64,000 bases of DNA, taken from positions 1 through 64,000 of the IMG/VR virus record IMGVR_UViG_3300032240_000688. One strand, given 5' to 3'. The translations under genes and the position numbers were made by a program. Positions 25,221 through 32,567 of the stretch are shown here, piece after piece; the first letter of the stretch is position 1, and the number at the start of each line of letters is the position of its first letter. The notes under the pieces are model-generated. The model saw only the letters and a program-made list of their open reading frames with translations, had not been told where the DNA came from and ran no database searches. The DNA comes from a virus.

Positions 25221-25403
25221 TTATTTTTCGTTAGACCAAATTAATTCATTATTGTTATTGTAAATTAATTTTGTATCTGCTGTGGTATTTTGAACAAAAT
25301 GAAATGCATCTTCGTACGATTTAAAATCATACTCTGCTGTGTTTAGTACACCTTCAACTACTTGTTTGATAACTGCTTTGTGATGTTTAGGTTCGTATGC
25401 CAT
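25221..25403 (-). CDS. Small hypothetical protein
   Basis: A 60-residue soluble protein (MAYEPKHHKAVIKQVVEGVL...). It is convergent with the cyclase gene, 1 base away. Its start is separated from the desaturase by 20 bases, so the two minus-strand genes probably share a message. No motif seen. Confidence 0.6.
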   Translation of the reverse strand: MAYEPKHHKAVIKQVVEGVLNTAEYDFKSYEDAFHFVQNTTADTKLIYNNNNELIWSNEK

Positions 25404-25423
25404 ATTATTCTCCGTACTGATAT

Positions 25424-26128
25424 TTATTGCCTAATTTTTGCAAGTCTAATTTTTGATAGGATAGTAAGGTACATCCATCCAATATCAAATTCAAACCAAC
25501 GACGACTTAGTTTAACGCTTGCTGGATCAAGATGATGGTTGTTATGAAGTTCTTCACCGCCCACCACAATACCCCAAGGAACAATGTTGCGACTGCTATC
25601 ACGAGTAGTTCCGTTTTTGTAACCATACCAATGTCCTATTCCGTTAATAACTCCAGCGGCCCAAAATGGAATCCATATCATTTGGATTCCCCATATTAAC
25701 CAGCCCCATAATCCAAATAAGCAGAGGTTAACAATGAGCATTATTAGTATGCCTAGCCTACTGTGAGCAGAGTAGACATTCTTTTCAACCCAATCATCCG
25801 GAGTACCTACACCAAATTGTTCAATCATCTTGACATCTTTACTGGCTTTGTTATATAATAAAGCACCTTTAAAGAAAACAGTCCATAGTCCAAATACATG
25901 CGGGCTGTGTGGATCACCTTCTTGATCGGATCGTTGATGATGTTTACGATGTATTGCTACCCATTGTTTTGTAACCATGCCTGTGGTCAGCCACAGCCAG
26001 AGTCGCATAAAGTGTTGTAATATAGGATTAAACGTTATCCCTCTATGTGCCTGACCTCTATGCAAGAATAATGTTACGCAGACTATAGTAATGTGTGTAG
26101 TTATTAAGGTGTATATAATTGGATTCAT
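25424..26128 (-). CDS. Fatty-acid desaturase (delta-9, DesC/OLE1-like)
   Basis: A 234-residue membrane di-iron enzyme with the three histidine boxes HRGQAH, HRKHHQ and ELHNNHH in the right order and four hydrophobic helices. It introduces a double bond into acyl-CoA or acyl-lipid chains. It is slightly shorter than bacterial homologues (about 280-300), mainly at the N-terminus. Lying near plcP and agt, it supports a membrane-remodelling theme. Confidence 0.88.
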   Translation of the reverse strand: MNPIIYTLITTHITIVCVTLFLHRGQAHRGITFNPILQHFMRLWLWLTTGMVTKQWVAIHRKHHQRSDQEGDPHSPHVFGLWTVFFKGALLYNKASKDVKMIEQFGVGTPDDWVEKNVYSAHSRLGILIMLIVNLCLFGLWGWLIWGIQMIWIPFWAAGVINGIGHWYGYKNGTTRDSSRNIVPWGIVVGGEELHNNHHLDPASVKLSRRWFEFDIGWMYLTILSKIRLAKIRQ

Positions 26129-26141
26129 TGTAATACTTAGC

Positions 26142-26148
26142 TTAAATA
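26142..26148 (+). promoter_or_regulatory. T4-late-like box TTAAATA
   Basis: TTAAATA ends 5 bases before the A of the ATG at 26153; a message starting there would be leaderless or nearly so. Confidence 0.45.
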
Positions 26149-26152
26149 GTAC

Positions 26153-26860
26153 ATGTTCAAAACAATTCTAATCATTTTTGCCCTATTTGCAAACATAGCC
26201 TTTGCCAAAGATATAACAGCAACCAGCTGGTTAGTTGCAGATTATAAAGGTAAAATAATTGACGGTGAAAACTACAATGAAGTTAGGCCCATTGCCAGCG
26301 TTACTAAACTGATGACTGCAATGGTTATACTTGATGCAGGACAGAGATTAGATGAGCGCATTAAGAACTATACTCGCAGTGAGCTGATAAATCTCACAAT
26401 AACCCATTCGGACAATAGAGCCGCAATAGCATTATGTGATAATTATCCAGGCGGTAAACATGAGTGTGTAAGAGCAATGAATCATAAAGCTCATATGTTA
26501 GGATTAAGTCATACTCAATATCATGACCCTACAGGACTAAGTGTGTTCAATGTGAGCACAGCAGATGAGTTAGTCGATATTATTCTAGAAGCCAGCAAGT
26601 ATCCAGAGATTGTTGCCGCAAGTAAATCAACGACCACAGTCCATAATAAGAAAAGGGTAGTAGCTGTTAATAACACTAATCCCATTACTCGTAAGCGTGA
26701 TGATATTATTGTAAGCAAGACAGGTTGGATTCGAGCCAGCGGCGGTTGTCTTGTTATGTTAGTTGACACCGAAGAAGGTCAACGTGTAGTTGTTGTGTTG
26801 AACAGTAAAACTATCAAAACCCGTATTCCAGATGCGGAATACATCCTATCTAAGTATTAA
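26153..26860 (+). CDS. Periplasmic D,D-peptidase (PBP7/DacA-like, S11 family)
   Basis: A 235-residue exported protein with a signal peptide (ending NIAFAK). All three penicillin-binding motifs are present: SVTK (Ser49, Lys52), SDN (86-88) and KTG in SKTGWIRASGG. It should cut D-Ala cross-links or pentapeptide ends in peptidoglycan. It may loosen the wall for exit or change it during infection. No C-terminal membrane anchor is seen. Confidence 0.87.
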   Translation: MFKTILIIFALFANIAFAKDITATSWLVADYKGKIIDGENYNEVRPIASVTKLMTAMVILDAGQRLDERIKNYTRSELINLTITHSDNRAAIALCDNYPGGKHECVRAMNHKAHMLGLSHTQYHDPTGLSVFNVSTADELVDIILEASKYPEIVAASKSTTTVHNKKRVVAVNNTNPITRKRDDIIVSKTGWIRASGGCLVMLVDTEEGQRVVVVLNSKTIKTRIPDAEYILSKY

Positions 26861-27231
26861 GAGCTTCCGCCAGCGGCTTCTTTTTTGTCGCTTGGATCAA
26901 TCTTCTTGGCAATTGAATCAGCTTCGTCCATAGCATCGTGGAATTTCTTGTTAGCCTGCGCTTCAACTACGGCTGTTTCCATAACACGATCACTTTCGAT
27001 CATCTTGCCACGGATGGTCAACACAGTATTAACTTTCTGATTTAGACGAATTAAATCGTTGTCCAACATACGGATACGATCGATAAGAGCAATCAATACC
27101 GTGTTGGCCTCTGAGATAACAGGCTTAACTTCTTTTGTTGCCCATTCCCAAACGTATTTGATAATGAAGCCCATTCCAACCGCCATAACGATTGGAAAGC
27201 CATACTTATTGACTAACTCTACTACATCCAT
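26857..27231 (-). CDS. Membrane-anchored helical protein A
   Basis: A 124-residue protein with an N-terminal membrane helix (GFPIVMAVGMGFIIKYVWEW) and a long amphipathic region (LIDRIRMLDNDLIRLNQKV) likely to form a coiled coil. Layout matches the protein at 27572-27853, so they may be paralogues. Holin-like or membrane-organising roles are possible but unproven. Its end overlaps the convergent peptidase gene by 4 bases. Confidence 0.65.
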   Translation of the reverse strand: MDVVELVNKYGFPIVMAVGMGFIIKYVWEWATKEVKPVISEANTVLIALIDRIRMLDNDLIRLNQKVNTVLTIRGKMIESDRVMETAVVEAQANKKFHDAMDEADSIAKKIDPSDKKEAAGGSS

Positions 27232-27241
27232 ATCGTACTCC

Positions 27242-27388
27242 TTAAAATAGCAAGCCGATTAGGAATCCAACAACGGCTCCAACAGCCGCCGCTTTGGCTA
27301 AATCGATATCATGCCACAATGGCTGATTCTTTAAATATTCCTGTGTACTCGGGCTTAAACTATCAAACCATTCATTCCATTTGTTCAC
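27242..27388 (-). CDS. Small one-helix membrane protein, GTG start
   Basis: A 48-residue protein starting at GTG 27388, overlapping the upstream gene by 17 bases. A soluble N-terminus (NKWNEWFDSLSPSTQEYL) is followed by a Gly/Ala helix (AAAVGAVVGFLIGLLF). It ends 10 bases before the next minus-strand gene. Function unknown. Confidence 0.6.
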   Translation of the reverse strand: MNKWNEWFDSLSPSTQEYLKNQPLWHDIDLAKAAAVGAVVGFLIGLLF

Positions 27389-27572
27389 GTGCTGTTCTCC
27401 CGTCTTTTAAAAATTTAACCAACGGATCGCACTTAACTAATTGTGCCCGGCCGTTAATATTTGTAAGTCTAAAATAATCTCCGCCTTTCCAGCCTAGTTT
27501 ATCGATGTCTAGTTCTGGATCAAACTTAATTCCTTCTGGTTCTAGGTCCCAGTCATAATCATAATGTCTCAT
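27372..27572 (-). CDS. Small acidic hypothetical protein
   Basis: A 66-residue protein (MRHYDYDWDLEPEG...). Its ATG overlaps the stop of the gene before it by one base (TAATG). No motif recognised. Confidence 0.6.
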   Translation of the reverse strand: MRHYDYDWDLEPEGIKFDPELDIDKLGWKGGDYFRLTNINGRAQLVKCDPLVKFLKDGRTAREQME

Positions 27573-27853
27573 TAATCGCGTCTCGCATCATTCTTACCGT
27601 CTGCTCGTGCAATACGGTCAACGTCTGGGCGCAGGCCAAGAGCGTTGCTTACGATGGTGTCAATACGGACAACATCGTGATTCATGGTTTTTACACGGTT
27701 ATCAAGAGCAATGATAATGCCCTTCATTCCGTTGATGGAACCAAGTACACCTTGTAATAGTAGTTTGATTGTTAGATATACAAAGTACCCACCGGCTAAT
27801 GCGGCAGCAACTGGCATACCCAGATCACCAATAATTTTAAAAATCTCGCCCAT
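27572..27853 (-). CDS. Membrane-anchored helical protein B
   Basis: A 93-residue protein with an N-terminal helix (GMPVAAALAGGYFVYLTIKLL) followed by an amphipathic segment (IIALDNRVKTMNHDVVRIDTIV). This resembles protein A at 26857-27231. Possibly a pair of membrane-associated or holin-like proteins. Confidence 0.65.
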   Translation of the reverse strand: MGEIFKIIGDLGMPVAAALAGGYFVYLTIKLLLQGVLGSINGMKGIIIALDNRVKTMNHDVVRIDTIVSNALGLRPDVDRIARADGKNDARRD

Positions 27854-27910
27854 ATAAACACCCCTGTTATGGAGTATTTACTGAGCAGTTAATTCTTTTA
27901 AACTTGGTGT

Positions 27911-28726
27911 TTAATTGCTGTTTGTATAGCGTTTGAATGCCACTTCTATACTTTCAACCCTATCATGGCTATAGGAATTCCAGCGAGTAAAATCGCCGGT
28001 GTAATGTTTAGTGCCCTTTGAACCAACAATGATTTCTCTATCAACATTGTTAACTTCACAAAATTTTCTAGCAAGTTCGCCCATCCAATACTTTTGCTCG
28101 TAGACTAGATTAATATCTTTATGGTTAAGATCGCCTTGAATAGCAAGATCAAACATTGGATATGTGTCATCTAGATAAACGAAATCAAACAGACAATCTT
28201 CACCAATAGTAAAAGGTCCTGTGCCTGTTTGTAGTTTTGTAAAGAATCTTATAGCAGGTTGATCTTCGTGGAACATACCAAATAATCTTAAATTAACAAA
28301 ATTATCAGTTAAATGTACACAGCGACTTACAAAGTTTTTGCCCATACCGTAGCCAGGCATAGGAATAACACTATTGATATCATCCTCTTTGACTAGGTCA
28401 ATTGGCCTAGTATGATCAAACTCGTAGCCACTTGCAATATTCACTAATCTTTTAAACTTATGTTTGTTAGAATATAAGTTACGGAACATTGTTACAGTTT
28501 CGCCAACGATTGAAATATCTTGTGTAACCATATTAGTGCGACCTGCAACTGCACAATGCACTACTACATCTATATTTTGTTCATCAAAAAACTTATTAAC
28601 AGCTTCGTGATTTGTTAAATCTAATTCAGATCGGACCGGATGTACAACATCATGCCCCTTCGACTTAAAATATGTTACTAATTTGCCACCGATGAATCCG
28701 GCACTACCTGTGACAAATACTTTCAT
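27911..28726 (-). CDS. NAD(P)-dependent sugar epimerase/reductase (extended SDR)
   Basis: A 271-residue SDR with the dinucleotide loop TGSAGFIGGKL, the SDR acid pattern VRSELDLTN, and an active-site Tyr-x3-Lys in GYGMGKN. RmlD and GDP-fucose synthase are the closest types by eye. It overlaps the GT34 gene by 4 bases and lies in a surface-glycan cassette with rmlC. Confidence 0.8.
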   Translation of the reverse strand: MKVFVTGSAGFIGGKLVTYFKSKGHDVVHPVRSELDLTNHEAVNKFFDEQNIDVVVHCAVAGRTNMVTQDISIVGETVTMFRNLYSNKHKFKRLVNIASGYEFDHTRPIDLVKEDDINSVIPMPGYGMGKNFVSRCVHLTDNFVNLRLFGMFHEDQPAIRFFTKLQTGTGPFTIGEDCLFDFVYLDDTYPMFDLAIQGDLNHKDINLVYEQKYWMGELARKFCEVNNVDREIIVGSKGTKHYTGDFTRWNSYSHDRVESIEVAFKRYTNSN

Positions 28727-29391
28727 TCAATCACCATCTGCATAAACTGAGGAATCATAGCCATACGCAACTGCATAGGAGTGCCTGGCCAGTGCAACAA
28801 GAAGTCACCCGGTTGCCATTGTCCGTCATTGCCCAAGTAGTCATGTGTACCTGTAATGTAGTGCTGTGGATAAACTTCACGGTACAGGTAACTGTTCATA
28901 TGACGTTGTGGAACAAACTTCCAAAGATGTCTGTACTCAGCAATGGTATCAATAAGAGCCTGCTGTTCCCAAGTTCCGCTAGGGTGATTGTTATACTTAG
29001 GTGCTAGATCACAGATGTGTTTCCAATAGGCACGGGCTTCTGGTGAGTTTCTAATAACATAACTGTCAGCATTGATGTTCAATCGATCAGTAGCCATGAC
29101 AATATGGTAGTCTTCATCAATGAATGTTTCTAAAGGAATGTTGAAGTTAGTGATGATACTGTCAGCACCTGACCAATATAACCATTCGTGTTCTGGATGT
29201 TCTTCTAATAATTGTAGTTGAAAGAAGATCTTTTCATAGCTAGGATGCCATTCCATTGTACTTTCTGTACGAACGTATGTATCGTAACCCCATTTCTTTG
29301 CATATCTTACTTTATTGCCTTCCCAAGTCATGTCACTCATTGGCTTGATGTGATGTGTATGGATGGCGGTCATTGCGATTTTACTTGCCAT
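28723..29391 (-). CDS. Galactosyltransferase-like protein (GT34, GMA12/MNN10)
   Basis: A 222-residue GT-A enzyme. It begins MTAIHTHHIKPMSDMTWEGN. A metal-site-like LYWSGADSIITNFN, the acceptor-side GTWEQQALID and the C-terminal GDFLLHWPG fit GT34. Such genes recur in T4-like marine phages. Probably adds hexose to host or virion glycan. Confidence 0.75.
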   Translation of the reverse strand: MASKIAMTAIHTHHIKPMSDMTWEGNKVRYAKKWGYDTYVRTESTMEWHPSYEKIFFQLQLLEEHPEHEWLYWSGADSIITNFNIPLETFIDEDYHIVMATDRLNINADSYVIRNSPEARAYWKHICDLAPKYNNHPSGTWEQQALIDTIAEYRHLWKFVPQRHMNSYLYREVYPQHYITGTHDYLGNDGQWQPGDFLLHWPGTPMQLRMAMIPQFMQMVIE

Positions 29392-29400
29392 TTTGTCCTC

Positions 29401-29946
29401 TTAGAATTTTGTTGCGTCTGCCCAAGATTTTTGTGCAGAGTCTTTTGGTGAAATAATTGGCACAGCTTGTCCTAGCTTCCAGTCAATTCCGATTGTTGAG
29501 TCGTTCCACAGTAAGCCATGTTCGCTTGCTGGAGTAAAGAATTCATCTTGTTGATAGTTTACGATCACATCATCCGATAGTGTCATATACCCGTGATAGA
29601 ATCCCTGTGGTACGTACAACACTTGTGGAATACTTTCATCTAGGGTAACACTAAACCATTTACCAAATGTGTCAGAGTCTTTTCTTGCATCTACAAATAC
29701 ATCTAGTATTCTGCCCTTGATCACCTGTAGCATCTTGGCCACTTGATGCGGTTCTGATTGGGCATGCAAGCCCCTAATTGTGTTTTTACGTTCTGTCCAA
29801 ACAGTATTGGATTGCACAAACGGACGGGATAATCCCATTTCTGTCATCCATTTGTCCGACCAACTTTCGCTGAACCACCCTCGGTTATCTGAAAACCGAT
29901 TAAATGAAACTACCTGAGCTCCGCCATCAATTTTTTGTATGTTCAT
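29401..29946 (-). CDS. rmlC: dTDP-4-dehydrorhamnose 3,5-epimerase-like protein
   Basis: A 181-residue cupin. RmlC signatures: DNRGWFSESW, catalytic-type NTIRGLHAQ with His, KMLQVIKGRILDVFVDAR, VPQGFYHGYMTLSDD. It is the usual length for RmlC. It converts the keto-sugar intermediate for deoxysugar synthesis; other Rml genes are not in this window. Confidence 0.86.
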   Translation of the reverse strand: MNIQKIDGGAQVVSFNRFSDNRGWFSESWSDKWMTEMGLSRPFVQSNTVWTERKNTIRGLHAQSEPHQVAKMLQVIKGRILDVFVDARKDSDTFGKWFSVTLDESIPQVLYVPQGFYHGYMTLSDDVIVNYQQDEFFTPASEHGLLWNDSTIGIDWKLGQAVPIISPKDSAQKSWADATKF

Positions 29947-29997
29947 GTTGTATCCTTTGCAGTATTTACGGTGCAGTCAATTCCTAGACTATTGATC

Positions 29998-30025
29998 TTG
30001 ACTCACTTGTAAATATCATTATAAC
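29998..30025 (+). promoter_or_regulatory. Sigma70-like promoter
   Basis: TTGACT (29998-30003), 16 bases, TATAAC (30020-30025), reading into the methyltransferase gene and divergent from rmlC. Confidence 0.6.
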
Positions 30026-30064
30026 AGAAATACTCGAACATTACAATCATTTTAAAGGAAACAC

Positions 30065-30754
30065 ATGGACAAGTTAGAAGTTTTTATGGACGGCGATTGG
30101 ACGACTCCTGAATCGAAAAAATTAAAAGATGCATACGATAAAGCAGTTGCTGGCCAACACAAACTAAGCGACTTTGTTCGTTGGATTCCGGGTATGAGTG
30201 GCTACAACTATCGTTATCTGATCAACAACCTAATGGAAACAGTCGACGATGCTCGCTATCTTGAGATTGGTAGCTGGAAAGGTTCAACCGCTTGCTCTGC
30301 AATGTATGGTAATACCTGTAAGGTTGTTTGTGTGGACAACTGGGCCGAGTTCTTTAGAGGTAGTCATGCCAAGGCAGACTTCCACACCAACACTGAAGCA
30401 GTAGTAACTGATGCAGTTGACTTCCATTTTATCGAAGATGACTTCCGTAAACTTGATCATTCCGCCCTGGGCAAGTTCAACGTCTATCTGTTTGACGGCC
30501 CACATGAAGAACAAGACCAGTACGATGGCTTGGCATTGATGCTTGATGTCCTAGACGACACGTTTACATTCATTGTCGATGACTGGAACGATGTTGATCG
30601 TGTACAGGCAGGAACTAAACGAGCCCTTGCTGAGTTCAATTTAGAGGTTGTGGCAAAGATAGAAATACTATACAATAGTCCAGTTGACTGTGAGAATAGT
30701 CCTTGGCACAACGGATATTTCATCGCTGTTGTAAAAAAGCCACAAGTAAAATAA
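30065..30754 (+). CDS. Class I SAM-dependent methyltransferase
   Basis: A 229-residue protein with the SAM motif YLEIGSWKGST, an acidic strand end VVCVDNWAEF, and FNVYLFDGPHEEQDQYDGL, as in the Methyltransf_24 group. Likely methylates a sugar or other small surface group, given the glycan genes next to it. Ribosome site AAAGGAA. Confidence 0.82.
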   Translation: MDKLEVFMDGDWTTPESKKLKDAYDKAVAGQHKLSDFVRWIPGMSGYNYRYLINNLMETVDDARYLEIGSWKGSTACSAMYGNTCKVVCVDNWAEFFRGSHAKADFHTNTEAVVTDAVDFHFIEDDFRKLDHSALGKFNVYLFDGPHEEQDQYDGLALMLDVLDDTFTFIVDDWNDVDRVQAGTKRALAEFNLEVVAKIEILYNSPVDCENSPWHNGYFIAVVKKPQVK

Positions 30755-30758
30755 GAGA

Positions 30759-30787
30759 TTGACAAGAGACGTAAATAGTCATACAAT
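30759..30787 (+). promoter_or_regulatory. Sigma70 promoter upstream of the tRNA array (distal)
   Basis: TTGACA (30759-30764), 17 bases, TACAAT (30782-30787). Confidence 0.75.
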
Positions 30788-30861
30788 AGAGACAAGTTAG
30801 AAACACTTCTAGCAACAAAGACAAAAAGATTAAAATTTTTTGTCAAAGATGCAAAAAGAGG

Positions 30862-30890
30862 TTGACAACGAGACTAAATAACTGTATAAT
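30862..30890 (+). promoter_or_regulatory. Consensus sigma70 promoter upstream of the tRNA array (proximal)
   Basis: TTGACA (30862-30867), 17 bases, TATAAT (30885-30890) with extended TG. The early transcript carries a small hairpin ACAGCA-AGA-TGCTGT (30901-30915). Confidence 0.85.
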
Positions 30891-30948
30891 AAACACATAG
30901 ACAGCAAGATGCTGTTTATATTAACTGAAAGAGAAACTGGAAACAGAA

Positions 30949-31095
30949 ATGAAAAGCGTAATTAATTTTAGACAACATTGCTCGATAGCCAAACAGGTCG
31001 GCATGCCTACCTATTGGTCTGCGAATAATAGTCTATCATTGGATCGCACACCAGAGGGGATTACCCCGGGGTTCTTAGGAGGATCGTGTAGTTAA
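30949..31095 (+). CDS. Possible 48-residue leader protein
   Basis: ATG 30949 opens a frame (MKSVINFRQHCSIAKQVGMP...) that ends just before a strong terminator. No clear Shine-Dalgarno lies before it. It may be a real small gene expressed from the promoter at 30862, or part of a noncoding leader. Low confidence. Confidence 0.35.
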   Translation: MKSVINFRQHCSIAKQVGMPTYWSANNSLSLDRTPEGITPGFLGGSCS

Positions 31096-31124
31096 CAAAT
31101 AATTACACAAACTTACCAAAAGGA

Positions 31125-31157
31125 CCCCAGGACTAAACACCCTGGGGTTTTTGTTTT
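31125..31157 (+). terminator. Intrinsic terminator before the tRNA array
   Basis: CCCCAGG (31125-31131) pairs with CCTGGGG (31141-31147), followed by TTTTTGTTTTT. A textbook terminator. Confidence 0.85.
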
Positions 31158-31171
31158 TCGAGTGTGAATAT

Positions 31172-31345
31172 GTGGAAACGAGGTCCACGTCCTGCACTAT
31201 AAACATGGGACAAACGGGCGGCCTAGGCGATGGAGCATCGGGAGATGTGTCGAAAAACCCTAGCGTATTAAAGCATTCTCAGGCCGCAGGGCAAGTGGGT
31301 TCATCCATGTAGAGTGCTTTAATACACACATTCGAAAGAGTGTGT
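31172..31345 (+). ncRNA. Structured leader RNA upstream of tRNA-Tyr
   Basis: No gene is seen between the terminator and the first tRNA. Hairpins include GTGGA/TCCAC (31172-31188), CGATG-GAG-CATCG (31228-31240) and a 15-bp helix (31265-31279 with 31311-31325, one G-T wobble) capping a 31-base loop. A further hairpin, ACACAC/GTGTGT (31324-31345), shares two bases with that helix. It may be a processing signal or a small stable RNA. Family unknown. Confidence 0.45.
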
Positions 31346-31349
31346 TAAT

Positions 31350-31438
31350 GGAGATGCGGCTACGATGGTGGAGTGGCCCCGGACTGTAAATCCGGTACTT
31401 AAGAAACGCAATAGGTTCGAATCCTATCATCTCCACCA
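31350..31438 (+). tRNA. tRNA-Tyr(GTA)
   Basis: Acceptor GGAGATG/CATCTCC, anticodon loop CTGTAAA, long variable arm, T-loop TTCGAAT, encoded ACCA. Confidence 0.93.
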
Positions 31439-31443
31439 AATAT

Positions 31444-31518
31444 GCCGTAGTAGTTCTCTGGGAGAGCACTGGATTGTCTATCCAACTAAGGCGGGTTCGA
31501 TTCCCGTCTACGGCGCCA
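31444..31518 (+). tRNA. tRNA-Asp(GTC) copy 1
   Basis: Acceptor GCCGTAG/CTACGGC, anticodon loop TTGTCTA, encoded GCCA. One C-A mismatch at the base of the anticodon stem. Confidence 0.9.
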
Positions 31519-31524
31519 ATTTAT

Positions 31525-31600
31525 TCCCTAGTAGCACAGCGGTAGTTGCACTTGACTGTTAATCAAGGTGTCCGTGGTTCGATCCCACGCTGGGGAGCCA
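31525..31600 (+). tRNA. tRNA-Asn(GTT)
   Basis: Acceptor TCCCTAG/CTGGGGA, anticodon loop CTGTTAA, encoded GCCA. Confidence 0.93.
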
Positions 31601-31605
31601 ATTTT

Positions 31606-31680
31606 GGGGGATTCATATACTGGGTATTATGCCTGCCTTGCACGTAGGTCAAAAGAGTTCGATTCTCTTATCCTCCACCA
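31606..31680 (+). tRNA. tRNA-Ala(TGC)
   Basis: Acceptor GGGGGAT/ATCCTCC, anticodon loop CTTGCAC, encoded ACCA. The G3-T70 wobble is where alanyl-tRNA synthetase expects G3-U70. Confidence 0.92.
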
Positions 31681-31686
31681 AATTAT

Positions 31687-31760
31687 TCCTCTGTAGTTAA
31701 ATGGTCTAACAATCGGCTGATAACCGGTCATTACAAGTTCGATTCTTGTCGGAGGAACCA
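31687..31760 (+). tRNA. tRNA-Ile(GAT)
   Basis: Acceptor TCCTCTG/CGGAGGA, anticodon loop CTGATAA, encoded ACCA. Confidence 0.92.
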
Positions 31761-31765
31761 ATTTT

Positions 31766-31820
31766 AGGATACTAACAGCAAATCTAATTTCAACTATTAT
31801 GGAAAAAGAAAATGTATCCT
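31766..31820 (+). ncRNA. CAGCAA-box RNA element, copy 1
   Basis: A 55-base element closed by AGGATAC/GTATCCT. Just inside the 5' strand is AACAGCAA; GTTTTA follows the 3' strand. It fills the gap between tRNA-Ile and tRNA-Gln. The same layout recurs at 32964, 35397, 35537 and 35658. Confidence 0.6.
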
Positions 31821-31830
31821 GTTTTATTGT

Positions 31831-31904
31831 TGGGGGATAGTGTAGCGGTAACACAACAGACTTTGACTCTGTTAGCCTAGGTTCGATCCCTAGTGCCCCT
31901 GCCA
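31831..31904 (+). tRNA. tRNA-Gln(TTG)
   Basis: Anticodon loop CTTTGAC; acceptor TGGGGGA/TGCCCCT with an unpaired first position, as GlnRS tolerates, and one G-G mismatch; encoded GCCA. Confidence 0.9.
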
Positions 31905-31910
31905 AGTTTT

Positions 31911-31985
31911 ACTCCGGTCGTCTAGTGGCTAGGACGCCAGCCTTTCAAGTTGGAGAAGCGGGATCGAAACCCGTTCGGAGTACCA
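31911..31985 (+). tRNA. tRNA-Glu(TTC) copy 1
   Basis: Acceptor ACTCCGG/TCGGAGT, anticodon loop CTTTCAA, encoded ACCA. Confidence 0.92.
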
Positions 31986-31989
31986 ATCA

Positions 31990-32069
31990 TGTTGTATTGC
32001 TGGTTCGAAGCCAGCTTGTAGTCAAGACTAAGAATCAGCTACAATAGTTTAACTGGTAAAACTACAACA
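31990..32069 (+). ncRNA. Circularly permuted tRNA-like gene
   Basis: tRNA parts occur in permuted order. First a T-arm (GCTGG-TTCGAAG-CCAGC, 31999-32015), then a 3' acceptor strand TTGTAGT (32016-32022) and a 15-base linker. Next come the 5' acceptor strand GCTACAA (32038-32044), TA, and a D-arm (GTTT-AACTGGTA-AAAC, 32047-32062). The ends TGTTGTA (31990-31996) and TACAACA (32063-32069) pair as an anticodon-type stem. No CCA is encoded and the anticodon cannot be assigned. A six-T run (32071-32076) follows one base after the end. Confidence 0.55.
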
Positions 32070-32078
32070 ATTTTTTAT

Positions 32079-32157
32079 CTCGGTGTAGCTTAGTCCGGTT
32101 TAAAGCGCCTGGTTTGGGACCAGGAGATCGTGAGTTCGAATCCCACTTCCGAGACCA
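32079..32157 (+). tRNA. tRNA-Pro(TGG)
   Basis: Anticodon arm CCTGG-TTTGGGA-CCAGG; acceptor CTCGGTG/TTCCGAG with one mismatch; encoded ACCA. Confidence 0.9.
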
Positions 32158-32164
32158 ATTTAAT

Positions 32165-32238
32165 GCGGGTATGATGTAATGGTAACCTGAAACCTTGCCA
32201 AGGTTTATTCGCGAGTTCGATTCTCGCTACCCGCTCCA
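32165..32238 (+). tRNA. tRNA-Gly(GCC)
   Basis: Acceptor GCGGGTA/TACCCGC, anticodon loop TTGCCAA, encoded TCCA. Confidence 0.93.
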
Positions 32239-32243
32239 GTTTT

Positions 32244-32318
32244 GCCCCTTTCGTATAATGGATAATATACAAGCCTACGAAGTTTGGGATAGTGGTTCGA
32301 TTCCATTAGGGGGCGCCA
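32244..32318 (+). tRNA. tRNA-Arg(ACG)
   Basis: Acceptor GCCCCTT/AGGGGGC, anticodon loop CTACGAA, encoded GCCA. An A at position 34 implies editing to inosine by host TadA. Confidence 0.92.
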
Positions 32319-32339
32319 AGTTTTTTAAAGGGTAGTTGT

Positions 32340-32567
32340 ATGACAAAGAAAGAAAGCCGTAGTAGCGAAATTGACACTGACAAATGTGTTGAGCTTGCTG
32401 GTAATAACCGTTATAATCTAGTGCTAATGGCATCAGCTCGCTCACGTGAGATCAGTAGACGTAACAAAGAAAGCATGCGGCATGAACACCTGCATCCAAA
32501 TATAACTGCTATTCTTGAAATCCAAGATGGCAAGATTGGTACAGAGTACCTTAAGAAAGTAAATTAA
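32340..32567 (+). CDS. rpoZ: RNA polymerase omega subunit-like protein
   Basis: A 75-residue protein inside the tRNA array. The omega core is clear: NRYNLVLMASARSREISRR (N-R-x-x-L-V-x-x-A-x-x-R pattern) and ITAILEIQDGKIG (A-x-x-E-I-x-x-G-x-I). Omega binds beta-prime, helps polymerase assembly and carries part of a ppGpp site in many bacteria. The family's C-terminal tail is absent. A phage omega could swap with the host subunit to tune transcription or blunt the stringent response; this is inference. Confidence 0.8.
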   Translation: MTKKESRSSEIDTDKCVELAGNNRYNLVLMASARSREISRRNKESMRHEHLHPNITAILEIQDGKIGTEYLKKVN

